NCBI GenBank assembly: GCA_964036195.1
Contig: OZ038455.1
Location: 14,835,855-14,899,854, forward strand
Reading direction: 5' to 3'
Length of the DNA: 64,000 nt
Origin: Sphaerolaimus hirsutus
Taxonomy: Eukaryota > Nematoda > Chromadorea > Monhysterida > Sphaerolaimidae
Below the pieces are notes generated by a model, which was given only the letters and a program-made list of their open reading frames with translations, did not search any database and had not been told where the DNA came from. Shown here piece by piece: positions 11,201 to 20,404 of this stretch. A program made the translations under genes and the position numbers. The first letter of the stretch is position 1. Every line of letters begins with the position of its first letter.

Positions 11201-13079
11201 TCCTGCGCACATATCACTGCAAAGTATATAAAGATGAAACGGCTCAGTCAGTCAAACATTAATTTGTTATACTCTTTTTTTCCTGAAGTTTGGATTCAGT
11301 GAAGAATGAGTGCTTGTGTGAAGTGTTTGGAATTATCAGCATCATAAGCTTAATTGTCGCCGTATTTTGCTCATTATGATGAGGGTGAAGCATGTGAAAC
11401 AATGTGTGGAAGTGTCCTCATGGAGGCCACTTCAACTGCATTTAATAAATTTTCACAAGCTTTTCAAACTTTTTATCTGACAAGTTAACTGCGGTTGTAG
11501 CATAAAGCCGGAGCTACAAACGATAAATAGAAGGTGAAGCGACAAATATTTACATGTCGCCGCAAATTCGATTACTCAAGAACGCTTAAAGATATCCATC
11601 CTTAAATTGACATGTTGATTGGAACAGGTGATATGAATATTTGATGATTCATTTTTATATCCATCCCTAAATTGACATGTTGAAAGCACTAACCGATATC
11701 TTCATCGTGTCCAAAAATTATCCGAAACGCTCCAGTGGTTCTTGAGATATCAATGAAAAACGGAAATTTCGCCATTTGTCGGCAGCATTTCTCGTTGAGA
11801 TTGCCGACAAATAGCGAAATTTTCGTTTTTCATTGATATCTCAAGAACCACTAGAGTTTTGGTTTATTTTTAGACACGATGAAGATATCGGTTAGTGCTT
11901 TCAATATGTCAATTTAGGGATGGATACCTCAAGCGTTCTTGAGTAATAGAATTTGCGGCGACATGTATTTGTCGCTTCACCTTCTATATCTAGTTATGCT
12001 GTAACTCCGACTTTATGTGTACAACTTTATCAAAGGTATGTCACATAACCTCATAAATATGAGCAGAAAAATGAAAACAATAGAGCAACCTTGTCTGTTT
12101 CATGTTATTTCGGATACCTTTCAACAATGGTCTCAAATCGCCCACATGATCAGTCTCTGAGAATTCTGGATTATTATCGCGCTCAACCCTGGGCATTTTT
12201 AACAACGCCACATGCGCCTTGTGCCCTGACATACTGTCAGGTTTTTCATTTGTCGTGGACAAGTGCAAAACGGCCTCCATACATGTTAGGGCTGAAATTT
12301 GAAGAAAGACTAGTAAATTACCTAGTTCCAAGCACTTGTTCAACAGACACTGGGTTAGTGATGTAGAAGCGCCATGGCGTTGGCGCCAAAGTAAAAAGCG
12401 CCATGGCGCTTTTGGCGCTTGGCGCTGTCTTGCTGTAGCGCTCATGAAAAACGCCTTAGCGCTTTTGGCGCTATTTTCGCCTGGCGCCAGGAACAAAAAT
12501 CCTGGCGCTGGCGCTTGGCGCCAGCACCAGAGCAAAAAGCGCCGTGGCGCTTCTGGCGCTTGGCGCCATTTTCCTGTGACGCCATTGGCGCTTGGCGATA
12601 GGGGTCGGAAAAGCGTCATGGCGCTTTTGGCGCCTTTTACATCACTACACTGGGTACATTAAATTAAAACTGAATGATGCATTTGAGCAGTAAACTGATA
12701 CAGATAAATACAGCTGAGATATAAAAAGTGACCTGAAAGGACAAGATTGCCATAAACCGACCATCATTGCTGTCATAAATAAGCACAAGTGAATGCCACT
12801 TATATTTCTCCACTAAGTCAGCCACAACTTTGCCCATACTTTCCTTTGGTGGGAACAAATTGTATCCCAAAGGTGGTATTTTCTCAGACTGCCCTGGGCT
12901 ATTTCCAAATGAATTTGGAAATGTTTTGAATCTATTATTTTCTGGCCCGCCCCTATAACTTGGCATGACTGAAAAGTGCGGCACGTTCTTTGCTGAGCAT
13001 ATCGACGCAATTTCATTGCTTATTGATGAGCTGGCGCTGGTAAAAATCGCCAAACAGCCACTGGAGAGAAGTTTGCAGC
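8228..13079 (-). CDS. Glutamate receptor ATD exons, copy A (complete set)
   Basis: Six exons encode most of the bilobed amino-terminal domain of the receptor. They are 13079-12762, 12291-12090, 11202-11100, 10508-10338, 8755-8519 and 8332-8228, and all join in phase. The first reads GCKLLSSGCLAIFTSASSS and then a stretch ending VADLVEKYKWHSLVLIYD, the family's AIFGP and YD landmarks. The next ends PLLKGIRNNMKQT. Then follow FGMTAANYHYIIAHW, the DAYSIDLEPYKQTG exon, the IIHDSVVLFANALHKLQ exon and the NSFEGITGPIKF exon, which parallel the GluK order closely. Introns carry a TA-flanked 1-kb element, GGCGCC-rich elements and a foldback. This copy is continuous with the signal-peptide exons at 13681-14287, so it is the better candidate for the functional set. 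Confidence 0.87.
9004..10035. mobile_element. TA-flanked element with ~180-bp terminal inverted repeats
   Basis: The element runs from TTAGGTTGTAAACTAAATAA to TTATTTAGTTTACAACCTAA with TA on both sides. The duplicate locus in copy B (GTGCCATGTACTTACTGG, near 3343) has a single TA, so it is an empty site. The inverted repeats extend to about 9184 and from about 9858. A second inverted pair inside (ATCACAATAACCTGGAGAT at 9293 versus its complement near 9435) gives a nested hairpin. No transposase is present, so it is a non-autonomous Tc1/mariner-like element inserted after the duplication or haplotypes diverged. Confidence 0.9.
10556..10741. mobile_element. GGCGCC-core hAT-type MITE, copy A
   Basis: TAGTGATGG start, decayed CCGCACAT end, and GTCACGGT on both sides. 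Counterpart of 3873-4003 but longer in its core, so the GGCGCC interior differs in length between copies. Confidence 0.78.
11492..12025. mobile_element. Foldback element, ~530 bp palindrome (copy A)
   Basis: Duplicate of the foldback at 4771-5302, with a four-base insertion near 11549. It lies between two ATD exons of the receptor. Confidence 0.8.
12356..12647. mobile_element. GGCGCC-core hAT-type MITE, copy A
   Basis: Counterpart of 5635-5918 with the same CACTGGGT duplication at both ends. Its core is about 8 bp longer, again a length change confined to the palindromic interior. Confidence 0.82.
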
Positions 13080-13137
13080 CTAAAAATATGGATGAATGAA
13101 ATGGGGCAAGATATACAATGTATAATAAATACTACCT

Positions 13138-13612
13138 ACCGTATTTCCTCGAAATACCCCCCCCCTCGAAATACTCCCCCCCCTCGAAATACCCCCCCCC
13201 CTCGAAATACCCCCCCTCAAAATGGACACTATGAACTTATAAACCCCTCCCCCCCTCGAAATACCCCCCCCCAAACTTAGTGTATAGAGCACGTAAATGA
13301 CAAAGGCTGCGGTTTGTCATCTGGGTAATGCAAAACACACGTTAAAAACGATGACTCTGTTATGTGAGAACAGTGGTTATACGTCTACACACTTATACAA
13401 GTCTTTAGAGTCTTATAAATGGCGATTTTTGTTGCATTTTCGACATCTGCGTACGTTTCAGACGACAATTTAGTACTTGGTTTTCAAAAAATTTCTGGCG
13501 AAATAATAAACCCCCCCCCTCGAAATACCCCCCCCCCTCGTTTAACCCCCCCTCAAAATTCTCACTATGAAACAATAAACCCCCCGGGGGTATTTCGAGG
13601 AAATACGAGGAA
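13138..13612. mobile_element. CCGTATTTCCTCG element with C-rich arrays
   Basis: It starts CCGTATTTCCTCGAAATACC after TA and ends near CGAGGAAATACGAGG. Both ends are arrays of CCCCCTCGAAATA; between them is about 220 bp of unique sequence. The C runs make spurious repetitive reading frames in six frames. It lies between receptor exons 3 and 4. Confidence 0.65.
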
Positions 13613-13680
13613 ATTCGAGGTATATACAATAAATAAGTAGATAAACTGAAAAAGGTATAAATAAATAAAGATAGACTTAC

Positions 13681-14287
13681 CAATTTGAAATGATGCCAGT
13701 GAACTTCTACCAGATGCAGAATTGTCTGAATCACTGAGTCGCTCAATCACTGAAGCCCATGTTGTTGGAACTGAGAATGGCAGTAGTGCGATCTAATTAC
13801 CTATAACGAATAAATGGCCAAACGCAGGAGGGGTCAAAACCCAAAACCATTTCAGAATGCAGAATCTTTAAAAGGGTTGCACAATTCGTCCAATCAGTGT
13901 CATGTTAAATGCTAAATATCGCAAGGAATTTTTATTGAATAACCCCTAGAAGATTTCTACCGCTCACACACCGGAGATTTGTCGTCCGGTTTCGGTGTGG
14001 ATAAAATCCGAATGTAACCCAATACCCGCCGCCTTATTGTTGTTTCTCAGCGAGCCGACACTGAGGGCAAAAGTGGCTGCGGCGAGGGGGTCCGCCTCTT
14101 CAAACACCCCACCTGGAATTTTTTTTGGGAAATCAAGAAAAAAATGGAAAATGTGATAAATTTTTGGGAATTTTGTAAATAAAAATAAATGAAAGATTTT
14201 ACCGAGATTTATGGTGGGTGGTAGACCTCCAAAAGTCTCAGTAGCGGAAAATGCCAGAAAAAGGAGGGGAAGTGTCCACTGAAACAT
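13681..14287 (-). CDS. Glutamate receptor 5' exons: signal peptide and start of ATD
   Basis: Exon 14287-14203 starts at ATG and reads MFQWTLPLLFLAFSATETFG, a signal peptide, then GLPPTINLG, the usual start of a mature kainate receptor. The donor is GTAAAA. Exon 14112 to about 13972 continues in phase with GVFEEADPLAAATFALSVG, equivalent to the IGGIFEGG region. Exon 13770-13681 reads VPTTWASVIERLSDSDNS and ends at a strong GTAAGT donor; it is the least conserved piece and was kept because its phase fits both neighbours. Phases 1, 1 and 1 link it to the copy A exon at 13079. The gene therefore spans from here past the left edge of the window. Upstream, 14288-15223 separates it from the 3' side of the LDLR-A gene, which is on the same strand. 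Confidence 0.75.
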
Positions 14288-15223
14288 TGTGCATTCCAAG
14301 TTTTCTACTTCGCAACTATGATTTTTGTTTGACCAATTCAAATAGATTTGCGAACTGCAGACATAAGTTTTGAATTACGTTTGCACTGGAGAAAAGCCGC
14401 ACGCCACAAGGTTCTAAATCATTGCGTGTCATTTGTGTATTTTTGCGAAAAAGTAAATTATGGCAGTTGTTAGGCTCACAGATTGAATAAATAATAATAC
14501 GCAAGCAACACTTTATAACAGATGTTCAAACAAAATACTGGCTAGAGTAAGAAATGAGGGAACATAAAAAATTCCATTAGCTTCCTTTCACTTCATTTGA
14601 TAAAACAATTCCATTTGGCATATCGGCATCCCCAATAATTACAAGAGTTACCGTATTTCATGTTTTTGAAATACCTCCAGCAGGTATATTATGTATTTCG
14701 CCACCATGTTTGGGGGTGATCGATTCGGACTTACTCGAAAGGTGATTTATTATTTCCTCAGCTCGCTCACACCTTGTGGTATTTCGGAGGGTGGGATTAA
14801 TTCAAGGGAGGTATTTCAAGGAAATATTGTTCAAACATATTTTCTGCTGTAAATCTTTGTCACTTAGTCATTCTATCACAGCAAACATGTAAATAAGTGT
14901 CATCCAAAGCGTTTCACTGTAGTCGTTTCAACTGGCGGCGGCGATGTTGCAAGGTGGGGCACGTGCGGATACGCGTTGCACCATGGACCTGCGTGCGCTC
15001 GTTTTTTTCTCATTTTTTTGCATTAAATTTATAAAATTTCAAATCTTCCATTTTTTATTAATTAAAATGTTTTTGATACGTTTTCTGTCGTTTACCAATA
15101 AAAACTTACAATGAATGTGATTTGAGTGTTGTAATGCAAAAAGTATCATGTATTCAAAGTATCAGTCCAAATTATCATGTGAAGAGATAACAATCATGCA
15201 TATGTAAAAACGAAAAAAGTTAC

Positions 15224-17046
15224 CTTCATCATCCCAATCACCACAATCATTCACCCCATTGCACACGTCCACTGGGGGCACTCCCAGACCCTGTAAAAAG
15301 CCCTGTAAAATGTCAAATGTCATGCAAAATGTCAAAAGACACGTGAAATGCCCTGCAAAATGGCGACCGAGTTGCCATTTTACTGGGCATTTTCAATGAC
15401 TTTTGACACTTTGCTTAACATTTTACATTTTACAGGGCTGTTTACAGGGTCTGGGATTGGCACCTGGGTGGATGCAAAACCTCCCGTGTCTGCGCAAAAG
15501 GATAAATTGTATTTGGAAGAGTTGGACCAGTGTTGTGTTGTTAAAATACTGGTATTTTTGGAAAACGTAAACGTAAACATAAATACCTTTTCACATTTTG
15601 GAGTATAAATACTAAAACGTAAAGTATTTTGAAAATACCTGGCAATACGTAAAATAAAACGTATAGTAAAAAATGTTTTTAAGTGCTCCTACTACAAGAG
15701 CAATTGAAAAACCATGTTTTTTTACAATGCTATGCATTCATGTCCCCACGATCAGTGGCGTAGCAAGGATCTTTGAGCGGGGGGGGGGTGTATACGGAGC
15801 CCGGCAAACGGGGGGCGGCGCCCCCCCCCCCCCCCTAAAATTTGGCCCACATTTGAAAAAGCTTCTATGTAACAAATTTGATAGAATCTTGGGTTCGTGC
15901 AACTGCATTTTAAGCTTTTTACGTTTTAAACGGTACCCGGGTATTTCATCTAGGAATACGTGACAATACGTAATGGTATTTGTCGAAAACGTAAACGTAA
16001 ACGTAAGGATAAATACCGAAATACCAAGGTATTTCGGATAAACGTAATTACGTTTTTGCAACACTGGGTTGGACCTATTTTTTATCAAATTAAGTAAAAT
16101 TCAAAATTACCTGCAAGTATACCAGCTGTCTGGGCACGGTGTATAATTTGGAATTTTGATTTGTCTGGCCCACAGTGCACCATTATTCCTCATGTCGGTG
16201 TTCTGTGAAAAAAACATCCTTTAGAAAGCGGTTTAATAATAATTCCTTAAGATTGCGTTCATAAAAAACTTACCTAGTAGAAGTTAGTGGTAGTGAGTGA
16301 ATGTATAGAACTTAGTGCTATACAATTATACTGAGTGCAACAACCAAATATAGCGAGGCGCCATCTTCAAAGCGCGCTGCGTCTTATGTGCAATGGAAAG
16401 TTGGCACTGGTCCAAAGAAACATTTTGAAGTTTAATTTTGCTAAAAATATTGAAATGAATAATGAATGAATGATAATGAATAATGAATCAATCAGGATTT
16501 TTAGCATAAGTATGTATTTTAACTAACCACTCCAAAATAAATATAAAAAAATCAAGTCAGTCAAGTTTCACAAGGATATGCACTCACGGGCATTTGAACG
16601 GTGCAATGCCTTTCATCACTTTGATCTTGACAATCAGGGACTCCGTCACAAACCCAGGATTTCAAGACGCACTCAACTCCAGAGTTGCAGGTGAATTCAT
16701 CCACCCTGCAGACTGGCAGGTAATCTAGGTCCGACTGATATCTCTGAAAGTGTTTACATGGTTTAATTGGTTTAAGAAGGTCGATTGAATAAATTGCTAT
16801 ACAGCTTTTTTGAATCCATGAGGAATAAATGAAGCTCAGATAGTCAGATACCCCATAATTTACAGAGTGCTGTAAAACGTAAAAAAGCGACAAAATATTG
16901 CTCTGTCGAGTTACTCGAGGCAAAAATATGCTAATATATTTTCGGATATTAAAATAAAAACTGACTGGGTCTCTTGTCGGCTGAGGTGCAGCATTAATAG
17001 AAAAAATGAATGTGCATTGAAATAAAAATCGCTGCACATTTCCCAT
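15224..17046 (-). CDS. Secreted LDL-receptor class A domain protein (5' exons only)
   Basis: Five exons join in phase. 17046-16966 begins [20 protein letters not shown], a signal peptide. 16743-16588 encodes a full LDLR-A module whose six cysteines run from VCRVDEFTC through [14 protein letters not shown] to SDERHC. 16202-16111 starts a second module (CPDSWYTC). A 26-base exon 15489-15464 (HGRFCIHP) and 15271-15224 ([14 protein letters not shown]) continue it. Such modules bind calcium and ligands outside the cell. The last cysteine and the 3' end should lie between 15223 and 14288, but I could not place them. The intron 15272-15463 is made by a small inverted-repeat element. NETO proteins pair LDLR-A with CUB domains and associate with kainate receptors; no CUB is visible, so that link is speculation. 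Confidence 0.82.
15272..15463 (-). mobile_element. Introner-like MITE: a 192-bp element that equals an intron
   Basis: Ends GCCAATCCCAGACCCTG and its inverted partner GGCACTCCCAGACCCTG belong to the family seen at 37938, 39969, 42181 and 47652. On the coding strand CCCAG lies just before the element and again at its far edge. Splicing at CCCAG|GT and CCCAG| removes exactly 192 bp and leaves CIHPVDVCNG. That gives the C-x6-C spacing expected of an LDLR-A module. Confidence 0.78.
15538..16066. mobile_element. hAT-type element CAGTGTTG...CAACACTG
   Basis: Inverted ends CAGTGTTG and CAACACTG are flanked by AGTTGGAC and GGTTGGAC, a 7-of-8 target duplication. The interior is rich in ACGTAAACGTAAATAC units and holds a G- and C-homopolymer stretch. 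It fills most of the intron between the exons at 16111 and 15489 of the LDLR-A gene. Confidence 0.75.
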
Positions 17047-17608
17047 TGTAATCAACGTAAGATTGATTACATAAAATGATCTGTTCTTTATACACTAAAT
17101 AACCATGTTTGTCAATGAATTGCTGTTCCAGTTTCGCAACATTACTGATAAGCATGTTATTCAAATACCGTAACCTTCTGAATCAAGTGGTATTTTGTTA
17201 CTCTTTAAGATTTGTGCTGCGCGCGGTATTTTTTCAAAAGGAAAACATTAATCGGAAACTTGCCGCAGTGTCAACTATATAATTACAATGTCTGAGGTTC
17301 ATCATCCAAATGTGTCATATTTCCTATATGTCAAATTTCAATGCCAGGTGCGATCTCACTAGACTTTACTCATCGAATACATTAGAGTAGTTCTCAAAAG
17401 GAGTGCTGAGAGATCGTTTAGTAGGTGCTGTTTGTCGCGAAAACGAAAACCTAGATTTACATAGTGCGAACCATGATTTTTTGGCGCTTTGCGCCATGTC
17501 CATAAAAATCGCTGTTGCGTTCCTACTAGTTATGTTATCGTGGCGGACTGTAAACGCTCTTCTGTATCCAAATCACTATTGAATTTCAAAAAGAAAAAAA
17601 CCCTGGAA

Positions 17609-18950
17609 ATGGGCCGTTACCAAAAGAGACACCAGCAAAAGCGGAGGCATGTCGCTTCGCACAGCGGAGAAAGTGAATGTGACAATGTCGACGCAACACC
17701 AGAGAATGCGAAAAGGTTGAAAACTATAGTTGAGGAGGAGGAATGTGTCCACGCGGCCATTTCGTACGTTTTGGCACTTGTCCAAAAAGTAGTTTTTCCA
17801 TTTCGCGACGCTTTGTACATGAATTCCATCCAGGAACTCTGAAAAATGTCATATGAGTAGTATTGCTAGGCATTTTACATGACATTTGACAAATTTGTCA
17901 GATATTTTGATGGGTGCGGGTGCTTGGAATGTTCCAGACGTTCAATCGGGATCGTGGAAAATATGGTCATTTCTGAACCTCCCTTATGAACCTCAATGGA
18001 GGCTTAACGCTGTTAATACTAGATTTTTGCATCGTAAATTCCAGGGATAGCGCACATCCAATCGAAAGCGATGGTCCAGCTGTAATGCCGCATAAAAAGA
18101 AACGAAAACGCAAGCTTCATTCGTATGAAAAAGCGAAAATTGCTTACGAAGCCATTCAACAGGAAAGGCAGGATAAGAAATTGGTTTGTTGCATTTTTGT
18201 TGTTTTCTGTTGCCGCACTGTACACTGAAAATTGGCAATGGCTCAAACTTCGGCGCTGATTATGGCTCCAGACGGCCATCAAATTGTGCTCTAATGTTTT
18301 AAAGGTCTAAAACACTCAGAAGTTGGATGCATGAGATGTGGATTAAATGTTTCGATGGGGTTTCCATTCACATTTCTTCATGGAAAAAGTCATTTGGCAA
18401 ATTTGGCAATTTTTTCCGGGATCGGGATTGGGTTTTAAAAATTATCGGGATTGGTTTGTTGAGTTTTCAGGATCGGTATTGGAGCTTTGTGATCGTTATC
18501 GGGACCGTAAAATCCTTTTAAAAAATTAGCCAGATCAGAAACCCGTCCGAACCCTACCTTCTGCGTTGCGTTTTTTTGGAGCATTTTTATTATGCTGATT
18601 GATTTGTGATAAAAGCATTAGTGGAAACGATAAAAAACGAAAAATCATTTTTGCACTGGGAAATGAGGATGGAAGCTCTTCAGTGTGTCTTGTGCCACTT
18701 CACTGCTACCCACCTGTATTTTTAGACATTTTTGTAAAAAATTAAAGAGAAAAACTTCTTATATTTGTATTTATTTTTGCAGAAAAAGCAGCGAGATTTG
18801 GAATCGCGAGCGGCTGCATTAGAACGTTACAAAAAAGAGAAACGTCACAAAATGAAAGCGATTTGGAAACGGAACAAAAAGGGACAACCGAAGCTGGGTG
18901 CTCAAATGCAGGTTTTATTGGGGAAAATCCAGAGACAATTGTCAAAATGA
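17609..18950 (+). CDS. CCDC59/Fyv7-like rRNA-processing protein (complete, three exons)
   Basis: Exons are 17609-17715, 18045-18183 and 18783-18950, all in phase, giving a protein of about 137 residues that ends in a TGA at 18948. The start MGRYQKRHQQKRRH is basic. The middle holds the PHKKKRKRKLHSYEKAK nuclear-signal-like cluster. The end has ALERYKKEKRHKMKAIW and KKGQPKLGAQMQVLLGKIQ, which matches the conserved C-terminal signature of the Fyv7/TAP26 (CCDC59) family. Fyv7 acts in nucleolar small-subunit pre-rRNA processing; a vertebrate relative also binds TTF1. Lysine/arginine-rich and probably coiled-coil throughout. It is divergent from the LDLR-A gene, with about 560 bp between the start codons that should hold both promoters. 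Confidence 0.8.
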
Positions 18951-20404
18951 TAAAGTAACATTTTAATTGTAGTGTGAAGTGTGTGATGTTGTAATATTTG
19001 AAGAAATTTTATTGTACTGTTAGGTTTGCGTCTTGAGTTTAATGTGCCGTTATGTATTATACCATTTATTTGTTAATTTGTCCTTCTGGGGCCAATTGCG
19101 CAAGCGCACATGCGAGAAAAAGTGTAAGTTAAGTAAATGGATAAACTTAACTATTAAAAGTAACTTAAAAGTGGCTTAGCAGCTTACTCTGAATTAACTT
19201 CACGTGGAAAAAGAATAGCTTTGCGTACCATGTTCCTGGAACCTTTTGTACCCGCTACTGTATCGAGTTATGTCTGAATTGGCTCCAGAAAACCTCGTTT
19301 GTGTCGCTTTTTGTTGTCAATCACTACCAAATATGTACTGATAGTAGGATGGACGTGGAAAAGAGAGCATTGTTCCTATTTAAGTATTCAAATACTTGGC
19401 CTATTCAGCTATATGGTACTATTCAAATTCAGGGCCAAATTTATCAATGTTCGGGGCTTTTTTTCGTATACTGGTTGGACTTGATAAAATAAAATAATGG
19501 CAATGATAAAAAAGCATACTATTTTTGTGGAAAAAATTAGAATTACGTGTGAACACGTTAACGTATAATGTTAAAACAGCAATCAATTCTTTCAAACTTT
19601 TATTAAAATTCCATGCATTAAATATGGTTTAAATCGGACGCGCATTAATGAATGGAACCCAAGTGAAATCAAGCTGTGACTGAAATAAAGAATAAAAACA
19701 TTCGATGTATTTGCTTCGTGAATGGTGTTTGTTGCTAAATGTATTTATGTCATACGTGCATCGGTATTTAAACGCTAGCGTCTCGGTTCATTTCTGAGTG
19801 ATGTGACATTTTTTTACAGTACTCAAATCAAGCCTAGCACCAGTGCCAGCAGCGCATAATCGTGCATAATTTGTAGCTCTGTGTGTTTATTTTCAGTGAG
19901 GTATTTACAAACCGTTCAATCTACCTATACCTCGATTGACCCCCTCTCGAAAATCCTCCCTTGAATGATTAGAAGTAATTCATTACTGGATGTGTCAGAA
20001 AATCTTCAATTTCTCACTTGACTTTTCTTGTCACCTGTCCACTAGCGTAATCGGCCCCAAGTATTGTCAAAATTGAATGCCGGGCGCCATATGAATCTAT
20101 ATGCAATGCAAATGATGGCGCCCTGCCTGGGGCCATCCTATTTCTGGTGCCTTCCAAATAAAGTCTAATTAGGTGCAAGAAACTTATTTGCCATTCGCTC
20201 CTGTTCACTGAGCCCCGTACACAACCCCCTCCCCGCTCGAAAATCCTGCGATTTGAGATAATTAGCGCCAGGAATTTTGGCGCCGGTGACGGGAGCTATA
20301 AATAATGTCGACTTATGTGGGCGCGCGTGCGCGTTCGATTCAGTCGGCTGTTGCAAAAGGCAACCGGCGCATTTGGCAACCGGTCACTTGACAAGCTGAT
20401 TGGG
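18951..20404. other. Intergenic: 3' flank of the CCDC59-like gene and 5' flank of PUS1
   Basis: AATAAA-type signals occur near 19684-19692, probably too far for polyadenylation of the upstream gene. No coding exon or clear transposon end was found. The last 200 bp become GC-richer toward the PUS1 start codon. Confidence 0.5.

Larger units (their letters stand above)
8046..13056. repeat. Large duplication, right copy
   Basis: Right-hand copy of the duplicated ATD segment. It runs on without a break into the receptor's 5' exons, unlike the left copy. Similarity starts abruptly at ATGTATAAAAGGCACCTCGA, just after a 500-bp dispersed repeat (7540-8045). Confidence 0.93.

Noticed and set aside
13092-13280. 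Open frames full of PPRNTPP or RGGGISRGG repeats, also near 1400-1640, 13405-13640 and 51711-51929
   Set aside because: They are translations of the C/G-rich arms of the CCGTATTTCCTCG elements; both strands are open at once and no splice or domain support exists.
15673-15963. Frame containing [17 protein letters not shown], a phrase common in predicted invertebrate proteins
   Set aside because: It is a widespread transposon-derived translation and lies inside the bounded element 15538-16066; homopolymer runs make the frame unreliable.
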